From NCBI RefSeq assembly GCF_900177275.1, contig NZ_FXAG01000027.1:1-55974 (forward strand): a DNA stretch of 55,974 bases, read 5' to 3'. The position numbers and the translations under genes are program-made. Under the pieces are notes generated by a model. The model did no database searches and was not told the origin of the DNA. It worked only from the letters and a program-made list of their open reading frames with translations. How positions within the stretch are numbered: the stretch's first letter is position 1; the number at the start of each line of letters is the position of its first letter. Origin of the DNA: Pseudogulbenkiania subflava DSM 22618. GTDB lineage: Bacteria; Pseudomonadota; Gammaproteobacteria; Burkholderiales; Chromobacteriaceae. Below are positions 37,305 to 46,582 of the stretch, in pieces.

Positions 37305-40300
37305 TCAGGCCGGCGTGTGGCGGCAGGCCGGCGACTGCCCGAGCGGCACGTTGAGCCCGGTCAGGCGTGTCAGCGTCGGCGCCAGCACCTTCATGATCTG
37401 CACCGGCAGGCCGCTGGTGAAGCCGTACTTGGCGGCTTCCGGCCCGGCCACGTAGGCGGTCAGGGTGCCGAAGTAGCGGTCGCCGATGAAGAACACGAAG
37501 GTGCCCGAACGGCTCACCACGCGCGACGACAACAGCACCCCGCCCCTGCCGAAGGTGTCGAAGCGGTGGTCGCCGGTGCCGGTCTTGCCGCCCACCGGCA
37601 GCGGCGTGCCGTCCTGGGCGGTGAAGGCGCCCTTGAGGCGGGCGGCGGTGCCCTGTTCGACCACTTCGGTCAGCGCCGCACGCGCCACCTGCGCCACTTC
37701 CACCGGCAGCAGCCGTTCGCCCTGGCTGCGCCGGTACGCCAGCGCCACTTCGTACGGGGTATCGGCGGCGAAGTGCAGGCGGTCGATCAGGATGCTGGGC
37801 TGGCGGACGCCATCGTTCACCAGCACCCCCATCAGTTCGGCCAGCGCCGCCGGCCGGTCGGCCGACGCCCCGAGCGTGGTGGCGTAGGACGGCACCAGCG
37901 AATCGAACGGATAGCCCAGCCGTTTCCAGCCCTTGTGGATCTCGCGGAAGGCGTCTTCTTCCAGCAGCTCGCGGATACGCCGGTCCTGCCCGACCTTGTT
38001 GCGCGACTTGAACAGCCAGCCGTACACCTCCTGGCGCTGCTCGCGGCTCGCCGCCAGCGCCTGCGACAGCGTGGCCTTGGGTTCGCGCGCCAGGTAGCCC
38101 AGCAGCCACAGTTCCAGCGGGTGCACCCGGGCCAGGTAGCCACGGTCGTTGAGGTTGAAGCGTTCGATCGCGTAGTTGGCGTACAGCTTGTCGATGTCCT
38201 TTTCATCCAGCGACGAGTTGGGCAGGTTGTCCGTCAGGAAACGGCGGAAGGCGTCCAGGTTGGCGTCCGGGTGCAGCGAGCGGAAGATCACCGCCAGCCG
38301 CACCGGGCTCGGCCGGATGCCCTGCACCAGCAGTTCCTCGGCCTCGGCCGGGCTCTTGCCGTGGTATTTCTGCCAGAAGCCGTGCAGGTACACTTTCCCC
38401 TCGCGGTCGGCGAAGCGCTGCAGGTAGGCCATGCGGCGCGGGTCGTTGGGGTCGGACAGCAGCATGGTGCTGGACCCCGGCACCTGGTACATGTAATGAC
38501 GCACCACGTCGCGCATCAGGCGCACGAACACCAGGTTGACCGAATTGCGCAGGCCCTCGCGCACGGTGAGGATGCGGTAGTTGTCGAGCGGGTTGAAGTT
38601 GACGAAGGTGTGGATACCGCCGCCGGTGTAGAACGCCTCGCCCGGGTTGGCCGAATACTTGCGCTCCATCGCCGCTTCCAGCATCGCCTTGAGGCTGCGG
38701 TCCTGCGCCGTTTTCAGGTAGTCGACCGCCCAGCGCGTGATGAAGTCGAGCTCCGCCACCGGGACTTTCTTCAACTCTTCCGGGCTCATCCCGACGTAAC
38801 GCTGGTGCAGCCCGGCGACGATTTCCAGGTAGCTCACCAGGGTGCGCAGCTTGGCGGTTGAGCCCAGGTCGAGCTTGGTGCCGCGGTTGATGTCGAAGGG
38901 CTGGTCGTAGTTGTCGGTCTGCACCCGCACCAGGTTGACCCCCGGCGTGCGCTCGAACAGCGTGAAGCTGTAGATGACCTTGGCCGGGTCGCCGGTATCG
39001 AGCAGGCGCGGCGCGATCAGGCCGGCGTCGCGCGCCTTGTCCGGGTCGCGCAGGCCGTACAGCGTGGTGCTCGCCACCTGCTGCAGCGGCTGGTCCAGCG
39101 TACTCTGGGCCGTCAGGTCGAGGTGGTCCAGATCGTACAGGCGCGGCACGCCGAGCACGCCGGCGATCCGGGTGCGCGTGGCGTTGGCGGCCTTGCGCTC
39201 GAGGAACGACACCGGCGGCGCGCTGATCGCCGCCTCGCGCCGCTTGAGCGGCTGGGCCAGCGCCGCGTCGCGCCAGGCCGGCGCGATCACGCCCGCCGAG
39301 GCGAGCAGGCGCAGGTAGCTGTCGGTGAGTTCCTCCAGCGGCTGCGACGAGCCGCTCAGGTAATACGATGGGCGGCGCTGCGCGATCATCAGGCTCAGCG
39401 CCTGCTTGTAGGCCAGTGCGCGCTCGGCCAGCGGCGCCGTGGTGTCGCCGGCCAGCAGCCGGTTGACGTCGGCCATGTCGCGGCCGTACCAGGCCCACAG
39501 TCCGTCGCCCAGGCCGTTGACCGCGCCGTAGCCGCTCTTGGCGCTGAGCGGCACGGTATTGACGTAGTTCAGCGCGATCTGGCGGCGCTCGGCCGTGGTG
39601 TCCTCGCCGTTGCGGTAGGCGCGCACCGAGGCCGACGCCATCTGCCGCAGCTTGTCCTTGGGACTGCCGGTGCGCCCGCCCTCGGAATGGCGGTACTTCT
39701 CGATCTGGGTGGCGAGCGTGCTGCCGCCGGAGGTATCGACGTCGGACATGAAGACGCTCTGCACCCGCTCGATCACCGCCTTGGAGAAGCGTCCCCAGTC
39801 CACCGCCGGGTTACGCGTCGGGTTGCGGTCGTCGAGCAGCTCGCGGTTCTCGATGAATAGCAGCGACTGCACCAGGATCGGCGGAATGGACTCGAAGCTG
39901 TGGTAGGTACGTTCCGGATAGCGCGCCGCAAACAGTGGCTCGCCACTGCAATCGGACACATTGAGGCCGGCTTGCATCTTCTCGCGGTAGCTCGGGTACA
40001 GCCCGAAGTCGATCAGCTCGCGCTGGCGCGGCGACATGCGCGCCTGCTGCTCCACGGCGTAGCCCTGGCCCTGCAGCCGCTGCAGATAGCCAGGCAGTGC
40101 GGTATAGCCCAGCAGCTGGTCGTACGGCCCGGTCTTGGGATAGCGAACCTCGCGCACCGGTGCCGGCCCTGGCTCGAGTTTGAAGGTGAGTTGGTGGTTC
40201 AGGTTGTTCAGGTAGTGTGCCTGCCAGCGCGAACTGGTGACCTCCTCGGAGATCAGGTAGGCGGCGACGGCGATCAACGCCAGTACCACCACGACCACGA

Positions 40301-40364
40301 TCACCCAGGGACGACGGATGACGGCTCTCACCCCGCGCAGCGCAGGATTCATGCCATTGGACAT
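37305..40364 (-). CDS. Divergent class A penicillin-binding protein (transglycosylase/transpeptidase)
   Basis: This large peptidoglycan synthase has about 1019 residues, with one N-terminal membrane helix (about 20-40). The GT51 region has variant motifs: LLFIENRELLDDRNP in place of EDxxFxxHxG, and GGSTLATQIEKYRHSEGGRT in place of GGSTITQQ. The transpeptidase domain has the active-site serine in GSTAKLRTL, the SVN triad and KTG in VGGKTGTGDHRF. It is longer than PBP1a/1b of enterics and lies alone, divergent from a DUF1059 gene. The start is either 40364 (AAGGGGGAG site, chosen) or 40403. The unusual GT51 motif 1 makes transglycosylase activity a question. Confidence 0.83.
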   Translation of the reverse strand: MSNGMNPALRGVRAVIRRPWVIVVVVVLALIAVAAYLISEEVTSSRWQAHYLNNLNHQLTFKLEPGPAPVREVRYPKTGPYDQLLGYTALPGYLQRLQGQGYAVEQQARMSPRQRELIDFGLYPSYREKMQAGLNVSDCSGEPLFAARYPERTYHSFESIPPILVQSLLFIENRELLDDRNPTRNPAVDWGRFSKAVIERVQSVFMSDVDTSGGSTLATQIEKYRHSEGGRTGSPKDKLRQMASASVRAYRNGEDTTAERRQIALNYVNTVPLSAKSGYGAVNGLGDGLWAWYGRDMADVNRLLAGDTTAPLAERALAYKQALSLMIAQRRPSYYLSGSSQPLEELTDSYLRLLASAGVIAPAWRDAALAQPLKRREAAISAPPVSFLERKAANATRTRIAGVLGVPRLYDLDHLDLTAQSTLDQPLQQVASTTLYGLRDPDKARDAGLIAPRLLDTGDPAKVIYSFTLFERTPGVNLVRVQTDNYDQPFDINRGTKLDLGSTAKLRTLVSYLEIVAGLHQRYVGMSPEELKKVPVAELDFITRWAVDYLKTAQDRSLKAMLEAAMERKYSANPGEAFYTGGGIHTFVNFNPLDNYRILTVREGLRNSVNLVFVRLMRDVVRHYMYQVPGSSTMLLSDPNDPRRMAYLQRFADREGKVYLHGFWQKYHGKSPAEAEELLVQGIRPSPVRLAVIFRSLHPDANLDAFRRFLTDNLPNSSLDEKDIDKLYANYAIERFNLNDRGYLARVHPLELWLLGYLAREPKATLSQALAASREQRQEVYGWLFKSRNKVGQDRRIRELLEEDAFREIHKGWKRLGYPFDSLVPSYATTLGASADRPAALAELMGVLVNDGVRQPSILIDRLHFAADTPYEVALAYRRSQGERLLPVEVAQVARAALTEVVEQGTAARLKGAFTAQDGTPLPVGGKTGTGDHRFDTFGRGGVLLSSRVVSRSGTFVFFIGDRYFGTLTAYVAGPEAAKYGFTSGLPVQIMKVLAPTLTRLTGLNVPLGQSPACRHTPA

Positions 40365-40630
40365 AAGCTCCCCCTTTCCTGCCTCTGAATCCTTTTCTTT
40401 CATAGTAGGCTACTCCCTGCGCAGATTTCTCCAGACGCGATCGTCCCGCTCCGCTTATTTACACTATTCGCTTCTTTACGCCCAAAGGCCACCCCGACAC
40501 GCAGCAGAGGCGGGAGAAGATGGGAAAAGTGCTATAAATCAGGTGCAAACAGGTGAAAATCGATTCGCAGTAGCAGGGGTGTCGCCACCAGGATGGCGCA
40601 CACGTCCCCAAGGGGACAAAGGAACGGATC

Positions 40631-40831
40631 ATGGCCAGGAAATTCATAGACTGCCGGGAGTATCCGGGTACCCCGCAATGCACCGTGTCGATCGCCGCGG
40701 ACAGCGAGGACGAGCTGTTGAGCGCCGCGGTGCAGCACGCGGTCGCGGTGCACGGCTACCAGGATAGCCCGCAGCTGCGCGAGCAATTGCGCCAGATGTT
40801 CAAGGAAGAACACGCCGAGGTGTCGCACTGA
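40631..40831 (+). CDS. DUF1059 family small protein
   Basis: This 66-residue protein, MARKFIDCREYPGTPQCTVS…, has the two-cysteine pattern and the C-terminal LREQLRQMFKEEH of DUF1059 proteins, whose function is not established. An AAAGGAACGG ribosome site precedes the ATG. It diverges from the PBP gene; the 266-bp gap holds both promoters. Confidence 0.85.
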   Translation: MARKFIDCREYPGTPQCTVSIAADSEDELLSAAVQHAVAVHGYQDSPQLREQLRQMFKEEHAEVSH

Positions 40832-40851
40832 AGCGCCGCCCGGACGGTAGG

Positions 40852-40878
40852 CAACAAAAACGGCTCCCGCGGGAGCCG
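40852..40878 (-). terminator. Terminator between the DUF1059 gene and the kgu operon
   Basis: A perfect stem CGGCTCCCG/CGGGAGCCG (40861-40878) has T5 on the minus strand and a weak U-tract on the plus strand. It best ends leftward transcripts from the 2-ketogluconate operon, whose last stop is at 41135, and may also serve the DUF1059 gene. Confidence 0.7.
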
Positions 40879-41134
40879 TTGTCGTTGGTGTAGCCGGGCC
40901 GGCCGTCTCGGGAGAGGCGTCCGTTTCATTAACCTACCGGACTGCCCGCTTGGTTACCGGCAGCAAAAACCGAACCGGCGCCACGCCGACCCTGTTGATG
41001 CGAACCGGCGGGCGGCGTGCCGCCAAGGTTTCAGGCCGCCGCCGGTTTGATCGATGCGACGTCGGGGGCCTGCCCGAGACAAGCCCAGACCGCGGCAGGA
41101 AACGCCCCCCACCGACAGGCAAGCGTCAAGGTCA

Positions 41135-42133
41135 TCATCTGACTTCCCCCTCGATGGCAAAGGGCCGAGACGGCGGGTTCACCACGGCCCGGGGGCGCTG
41201 TCCATTCAGGCCGGCGATCAAATTGTCGACCGCCATCTCGGCCATGGCGAAGCGGGTTTCGTGCGTGGCCGAGCCGATGTGCGGCAGCGCCACCACATTC
41301 GGCAACTGCAGCAAGGGCGAATCGGCCGGCAGCGGTTCACGCTCGAACACGTCGAGGCCGGCGCCGTGGATGGCGCCGCTCTTGAGCGCCTGGATCAGCG
41401 CGGCCTCGTCCACGATGCGCCCGCGCGAGCCGTTGATGAAGATCGTTTCCGGACGCATGCGCGCGAAGGCGTCGGCGTCGATCAGCTGCTCCGTTTCCGC
41501 CGTCAGCGGCAGCACCACGCACACGAAATCGGCGCTGGCATAAAGCTCGTCCAGCTCGACACGGCGTGCGCCGTAGGCCGCTTCCGCCTCCGGCACGGCG
41601 TGGCGGCTGTAATAGACCACGTTCATGCCGAAGCCCAGGTTGGCGCGCCGCGCCACCGCCTGGCCGATGCGGCCGAGGCCGATCAGGCCGAGCGTCTTGT
41701 GGTGCACGTCCACGCCGAAATGCGCCGGGCCGATGCTGCGCTGCCAGTGGCCGGCCTTGACGAGTTCGGCCAGTTCCACCACGCGCCGCGCCGTGGCCAA
41801 GATCAGTGCGAAGACGGTGTCGGCGGTGGTCTCGGTCAGCACGTCCGGCGTGTGGGCGAGCAGGATGCCGCGCCGGGTCAGGTAGTCGACGTCGAAGGTG
41901 TCATAGCCGACCGAAATGGTCGAGATGATCTCGAGCTCGCGCGCCGGGTCGAGCAGGGCCGCATCCATCCTGACGCTGGCGCCGATCAGCCCGTGCGCAC
42001 TGGCGACCGCCTCGGCGAACGCGGCGCGGTTGGCATCGTTCACGCCGTCGAAGGCGGACACCTCGAACCGTTCGGTCAGCCGCGCCAGCAGGGCCGGCGG
42101 CAATTTCTTGTAGGCGACTACGCGTTTTTTCAT
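41135..42133 (-). CDS. kguD: 2-ketogluconate (2-hydroxyacid) reductase
   Basis: This 332-residue D-isomer-specific 2-hydroxyacid dehydrogenase has the Rossmann motif GLIGLGRIGQAVARRA, NGSRGRIVDE with the catalytic region, and catalytic His in LPHIGSATHETR. It is close to the GhrB/TkrA and KguD groups that reduce 2-keto-D-gluconate or 2-ketogluconate 6-phosphate with NADPH. Its place as the last gene of a kguEK-kguT-kguD operon supports conversion of 2-ketogluconate-6-phosphate to 6-phosphogluconate. The start at 42133 lies 16 bp after the transporter stop. Confidence 0.88.
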   Translation of the reverse strand: MKKRVVAYKKLPPALLARLTERFEVSAFDGVNDANRAAFAEAVASAHGLIGASVRMDAALLDPARELEIISTISVGYDTFDVDYLTRRGILLAHTPDVLTETTADTVFALILATARRVVELAELVKAGHWQRSIGPAHFGVDVHHKTLGLIGLGRIGQAVARRANLGFGMNVVYYSRHAVPEAEAAYGARRVELDELYASADFVCVVLPLTAETEQLIDADAFARMRPETIFINGSRGRIVDEAALIQALKSGAIHGAGLDVFEREPLPADSPLLQLPNVVALPHIGSATHETRFAMAEMAVDNLIAGLNGQRPRAVVNPPSRPFAIEGEVR

Positions 42134-42148
42134 GGCAAGGATTCCATC

Positions 42149-43432
42149 TCAGGTGTTGGCATGGCGGGCGGTCACTACGATGTCCGGCTGCGGCTCGGGG
42201 CGCACCAGCAGGGTGACCAGCGCGGACACGAACAGCGAACCCGCCATGAAGATGTAGGAGGCGTCCGGGCTGCCGGTGGCGCTGTTGAAGTAGCCCACCA
42301 GGTAGGAGCCGAGGAAGCCGCCGAGCGCGCCGGTGCTGTTGATCAGCGCCATGGCGCCGCCGGCCACGTTCTTCGGTAGCATTTCCGGCACGATGGCGAA
42401 GAACGGCCCGTACGGGGCGTACATCGCGGCGCCGGCGATCACCAACAGGCCATAGGCGAGCCAGAAGTGTGTGCCGCCGACGAGAAAGGAACCGAGGAAG
42501 GCGAGCGCGCCGATCAGCAGCGGCGGCCACACGAACAGCTTGCGGTTGCGCAGTTTGTCGGAGAAGTGGGAGACCGTCAGCATGGCCAGCACGGCGGCAA
42601 GATACGGCAGCGCGGACAGCCAGCCGGTGGCCACCATGTCGAGCTTGGACGCTTCGCGCAGGATCGACGGCAGCCACAGCACGAAGCCGTACACCCCGAT
42701 GCTCCAGCAGAAGTACTGCAGGCACAGCAGGATCACCTTGGGCTGGCGGAACGCCTCGCGGTAGTTCTTCACCGCCTTGAGCCCGGCCTGTTCCTGCGCC
42801 AGCGCAGCGGCGAGCTCGGTTTTTTCCTGCTCGTCGAGCCAGTCGGCATCGGCCGGACGCTCCTTGGTCGTCAGCGCCCAGACCACGGCCCAGAGCACTG
42901 CCGGCAGCCCCTCGATGATGAACATCAGGCGCCAGCCGAACGCGTGCACCAGGTAGCCGGACAGGATCGACATCCACAGCACGGTGACCGGGTTGCCGAG
43001 GATCAGCACCGTGTTGGCGCGCGAGCGCTCGCCGCGGGTGAACCAGTTGCTGAGGTAAATCAGCATGGCCGGCATCACCGCGGCCTCGACCGCGCCGAGC
43101 AGGAAGCGGATCGCCAGCAGCCAGTAGGCGTTGTGCACCATACCAGTGAGCGTGGCACAGCCGCCCCACAGGATCAGGCTCCAGAAGATCAGTTTCTTGA
43201 CGTTGCGCTGCTGCGCGTAATACGCCGCCGGAATCTGGAAGAAAAAGTAGCCGAGGAAGAACAGCGCTCCGATCAGCGAGGCCATGCTCTTGCTGATGCT
43301 GAGGTCGGTCGACATGTGCGCGGCGGCGGCGAAGCCGTAGTTGGCACGGTCGAGGTAGGCCAGGCTGTAGGTGATGAACACCATGGGCAGGACGAATAAC
43401 CAGCGGCGGCTGGTGGCGGTACGCGACTCCAT
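42149..43432 (-). CDS. kguT: MFS transporter, 2-ketogluconate permease type
   Basis: This 427-residue protein of the anion:cation symporter/phthalate permease branch of the major facilitator superfamily has 12 predicted helices. YLDRANYGFAAAAHMSTDLS near the N-terminus and RFLLGAVEAAVMPAMLIYLS are the family's characteristic motifs. An AAAGGAGAC site precedes the ATG. Its place between the kinase/epimerase fusion and the reductase points to 2-ketogluconate uptake. Confidence 0.88.
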   Translation of the reverse strand: MESRTATSRRWLFVLPMVFITYSLAYLDRANYGFAAAAHMSTDLSISKSMASLIGALFFLGYFFFQIPAAYYAQQRNVKKLIFWSLILWGGCATLTGMVHNAYWLLAIRFLLGAVEAAVMPAMLIYLSNWFTRGERSRANTVLILGNPVTVLWMSILSGYLVHAFGWRLMFIIEGLPAVLWAVVWALTTKERPADADWLDEQEKTELAAALAQEQAGLKAVKNYREAFRQPKVILLCLQYFCWSIGVYGFVLWLPSILREASKLDMVATGWLSALPYLAAVLAMLTVSHFSDKLRNRKLFVWPPLLIGALAFLGSFLVGGTHFWLAYGLLVIAGAAMYAPYGPFFAIVPEMLPKNVAGGAMALINSTGALGGFLGSYLVGYFNSATGSPDASYIFMAGSLFVSALVTLLVRPEPQPDIVVTARHANT

Positions 43433-43512
43433 TTTTGTCTCCTTTGTATGATTTATGTAGTACTACATGACGGCTCGGGCCGTTTTTCTTGTGTGTTGGA
43501 ATCTGGTCTGGG

Positions 43513-45216
43513 TCAGGCGGGGCTGGCCGCCTCGAGCTGGGCACGCGTGGGCAGCCCCTCCATGTCGCCGACCGATTGGATCGCGAAGGCGCCGACCCGA
43601 TTGCCGCGCGCCACCGCGGCAGCGAGCGGCAGGCCTTCGAGCAGCGCACTCACCACGCCGGCGGCAAAACCGTCGCCGGCGCCGACCGTATCGACCACCT
43701 CGTCCACCAAGACCGCGGCGACGTAGCCCTGCTCGGTGGCGCTGCGGTAGTAGGCGCCCTCAGCACCGAGCTTGATCACCACCAGGCGCGCGCCTTGTGC
43801 GAGGTAGAAGGCGGCGATGTCCTCCGGGGTGCGACAGCCGGTGAGCAGGCGTCCTTCGGCAATACCGGGCAGCACCCAGTCGGCCTTGGCCGCCAGCGCG
43901 TTGATGCGGCGGATCATCTCGGCCTCGGATGGCCACAGGCTCGGGCGCAGGTTGGGGTCGAACGAGATGGTTTTGCCGGCGCTACGCATGAAGTCGAGCG
44001 CGTGCTGGGCGAATTGCCAGGTGCCGTCGGATAGCGCCGGTGCCACGCCGGTGCAATGGAAATGGCGCGCGGCAGCGAAATAGGTCGGGTCGAAGTCGGC
44101 GCGCGATAGCTGGCTGGCGGCCGAGCCCTTGCGGAAATATTCGACGATCGGGTCGGAACCGTCGACGGCGCGTGACTTGAGCTGAAAGCCGGTCGGGTAG
44201 CGCGGGTCGGTGGCGACGCCGCAGCAGTCGATGCCCTCCGTGGCCAGCGTGGCGCGCACGAAGCGGCCGAACGCATCCTGGCCGAGCCGGCTCACCCAGC
44301 CCACACGGTAGCCGAGGCGCGCCATGCCGACGCAGAAGTTGGTCTCCGCGCCGGCCAGGCGGCGGCTGAAGTACGTCGCCGCGGCAAGATCACCCGGCTC
44401 GTCCGCCACGAACATCGCCATCGCCTCGCCGAAAGTGACCACGTCGAGCGCTTCGACCGTGTTTGGCGCGAGAGGCTCAGCGAGCAGCGCGACATAGCGC
44501 ACGGTGAGCGCGGCCAGGTCGTCGCCGATCAGCGGGAATTCGATCGCACGCGGGATGTCGGCGCGAAAGTGAGCAAACAGTCGGCGCCAGCCGACATCGC
44601 TCTCGGAGAGCGGCACCGCGTGCAGCTTGCCGCCGCGCGCTTCGACGCCCTTGCCGTGGAGATAGTCGACGTAAGGGGCGAGCGCCACGGCCGCCGCCAG
44701 CGGGTCGGTGCCGGTCCAGTGCCAGTTGCCGATATCGAAGGTCATGCCGACCGGCACGTCCTCGGCGCGGCAGGCGGTAAAGAAGGCCACGAGCGGCGCC
44801 AGCGTGCCGCCGTGGGGGGTCTGGTCGTTTTCCACCAACAGGCGGATCGGGCTGTCCGCCAGGCGCTGCGCGAGCGGGGCGAGATCGGAGACGGCGCCGT
44901 AGTGGCCGAGCGGCAGCTTGAGCGTGCTGGCGCCGAGTTCGGCGGCTTCGGCGAGGGCCAGCTCCAGGCTGGCCAGATCGAGCTGGCCGTCCGTGCCGAA
45001 CAGCTCCAGCGGTGCCGAGTAGACCACGTTCAGCGGCGAGGCGGTCAGCGCGTCGGCGAGCGGGCCGAGTTCCGGCGGGGTCGTGGGAAAGAGCTCGCGC
45101 CGAATCTCGATGCCGGCGGCGCCGGCCGCAGCGGCGAGCGCGATGAAATGCTGTTGGCCGTGCGTCTGCACCAGGCTTGCGCCGTAGGCGGACGTCACCA
45201 CGTTGACTGCGTGCAT
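43513..45216 (-). CDS. kguE-kguK: KguE-KguK fusion: epimerase-like TIM barrel plus 2-ketogluconate kinase
   Basis: This 567-residue protein joins two proteins that are separate in the Pseudomonas kgu operon. Residues 1 to about 250 form a sugar-phosphate isomerase/epimerase TIM barrel (VGMTFDIGNWHWTGTDPL) like KguE. Residues about 256-567 form a PfkB-type kinase (ALDVVTFGEAMAMFVADEP; catalytic Asp in DTVGAGDGFAAG) like KguK, which phosphorylates 2-ketogluconate. The junction is at about 44450 and shows no stop codon or ribosome site. The ATG at 45216 has AGAGGA upstream; the frame extends to 45360 across an operator and is not used. It is the first gene of the operon, under PtxS-like control. 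Confidence 0.88.
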   Translation of the reverse strand: MHAVNVVTSAYGASLVQTHGQQHFIALAAAAGAAGIEIRRELFPTTPPELGPLADALTASPLNVVYSAPLELFGTDGQLDLASLELALAEAAELGASTLKLPLGHYGAVSDLAPLAQRLADSPIRLLVENDQTPHGGTLAPLVAFFTACRAEDVPVGMTFDIGNWHWTGTDPLAAAVALAPYVDYLHGKGVEARGGKLHAVPLSESDVGWRRLFAHFRADIPRAIEFPLIGDDLAALTVRYVALLAEPLAPNTVEALDVVTFGEAMAMFVADEPGDLAAATYFSRRLAGAETNFCVGMARLGYRVGWVSRLGQDAFGRFVRATLATEGIDCCGVATDPRYPTGFQLKSRAVDGSDPIVEYFRKGSAASQLSRADFDPTYFAAARHFHCTGVAPALSDGTWQFAQHALDFMRSAGKTISFDPNLRPSLWPSEAEMIRRINALAAKADWVLPGIAEGRLLTGCRTPEDIAAFYLAQGARLVVIKLGAEGAYYRSATEQGYVAAVLVDEVVDTVGAGDGFAAGVVSALLEGLPLAAAVARGNRVGAFAIQSVGDMEGLPTRAQLEAASPA

Positions 45217-45255
45217 ATGGGTTTTCCTCTTGCGCATTCGACCGTCTCGGACCGA

Positions 45256-45277
45256 TTTATGGAACCGGTTCCATAAA
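45256..45277. promoter_or_regulatory. PtxS-like operator O1 of the kgu operon
   Basis: A perfect 22-bp palindrome centred on the core TATGGAACCGGTTCCATA lies 40 bp before the fusion gene. The centre AACCGGTT matches the core of the published Pseudomonas PtxS site (TGAAACCGGTTTCA) as I recall it, and central CG is typical of LacI-family sites. Confidence 0.85.
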
Positions 45278-45434
45278 CAGCGAAAAAACATGGCGCGCCG
45301 GGGGCGAGCCATCGTTTTTGTAAGTTTGTTGCGGCGAATATAGCACCGGCGCTGCGTCATGCAACAAGAAAATTAGCGAGAAGGCCAATGCAGGACAAAT
45401 TGTGTTGCGCGTGATACACGCCATCATCACGGAT

Positions 45435-45454
45435 AAATGGACTCGGTTCCATAA
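45435..45454. promoter_or_regulatory. PtxS-like operator O2 (imperfect)
   Basis: AAATGGACTCGGTTCCATAA keeps one full half-site (CGGTTCCATAA) of O1 and a weaker left half. It lies about 178 bp centre to centre from O1, close to 17 helical turns, a spacing that could support repressor looping. Confidence 0.65.
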
Positions 45455-45529
45455 CACCAGGAGGCGGCCGCGACGGGGGGCGGGGTCATCGATGGGGACA
45501 GGAGGGGCGAGACGGAAAGTGCGCCGGGT

Positions 45530-46582
45530 TCAGGCGCTGGTGGAGCCGCGCACGATCAGCGTGCCGGGCAGCAGCAGCTCGTGGTGGTCGTGGTCGGGCG
45601 TGGCGATGCGTTGGAGCAGGCGCGTGGCGGCCTGAAACCCGATCTCGTCGGTCGGTTGCGCCAGCGTGCTGATGCCGGGCTCGACCAGCTTGGACCATGA
45701 GAGCTCATCAAAACCGAGCAGGCCGACCTGCTGCGGCACCGTGAGGCCGAGCCGGCGCAGTGCCAGCACCAGTTGCAGCGTGACGACGCCGCTGGCAGCC
45801 AGCAGGGCCTTGCGCTGGGAGCCCGCGCGCGACATGAAGGCGGCAAGCGCATGGTCGAGCGCCGCTTCGTCGTCCAATGCGGCCAATTCGAGCGTTTCGC
45901 CGCGGCAGTCCGGCCGCGCTGCCAGCGTTTCCAGAAAGGCGGTATGGCGTTCCTCGCGCGAGCTGACCGCGCGGATCGGCTGCGTCACGTACAGGATGTC
46001 AGCAAAGCCGCGCTCGATCAGATGCAAGGTGGCGGCGCGGCAGGCCTGGCGGTTGTTGAGGCCGACCAGGTCCACCTCGATGCCGGACACGCGCCGGTCC
46101 ACCAGCACCACCGGCAGGTTCGATTCCAGCAGGTCGTACATGAAGCGGCTCGGGCGCCCCTGCGAGTGCACGATCAGCCCTTCGACGTCGTACGAACGCA
46201 GCATGGAGAGCGCCTGCTTCTCGCGCGCTTCGTCGTTGCCGGTGTTGCACAGCATCAGCGTGTAGCCATGCTGCTGGCACACCGCTTCCGCGCCGTGCAG
46301 GATGGCCACCGAGTAGGGGTTCATCACGTCGGCCACCACCAGGCCGATCAGGCGCGTGCGGCCGCCCTTGAGCCCGCGCGCCATCTGGCTCGGGCGGTAA
46401 CCGAGGCGCGCGATCGAGGCCTCGATGCGCTGGCGGATGTCGTCCGACAGCACCTTGAACTCGCCGGACAGATAGCGCGACACGCTGGTCTTGGAGACCC
46501 CGGCGTCGCGCGCCACGTCCATGATGGTGGCGCGGGAGTCGCGAAGGGATCCATTGCGATGATGCTGGTCGGCGCTTTTCAT
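45530..46582 (-). CDS. ptxS: LacI-family repressor, PtxS-like
   Basis: This 350-residue regulator has an N-terminal helix-turn-helix (TIMDVARDAGVSKTSVSRYL), a hinge (RPSQMARGLKGGRTRLIGLV) and a periplasmic-binding-protein-like effector domain (VVADVMNPYSVAILHGAEAV; GLLGFDELSWSKLVEPGIST). The position upstream of a kgu operon with two palindromes supports PtxS, which responds to 2-ketogluconate. The ATG at 46582 is chosen because the helix-turn-helix follows; the ribosome site is weak. The frame extends to 46729 without family similarity. Confidence 0.88.
   Translation of the reverse strand: MKSADQHHRNGSLRDSRATIMDVARDAGVSKTSVSRYLSGEFKVLSDDIRQRIEASIARLGYRPSQMARGLKGGRTRLIGLVVADVMNPYSVAILHGAEAVCQQHGYTLMLCNTGNDEAREKQALSMLRSYDVEGLIVHSQGRPSRFMYDLLESNLPVVLVDRRVSGIEVDLVGLNNRQACRAATLHLIERGFADILYVTQPIRAVSSREERHTAFLETLAARPDCRGETLELAALDDEAALDHALAAFMSRAGSQRKALLAASGVVTLQLVLALRRLGLTVPQQVGLLGFDELSWSKLVEPGISTLAQPTDEIGFQAATRLLQRIATPDHDHHELLLPGTLIVRGSTSA

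Noticed and set aside
37296-38861. 521-codon plus-strand frame opposite the PBP
   Set aside because: No motif, biased composition; the PBP transpeptidase motifs on the other strand are decisive.
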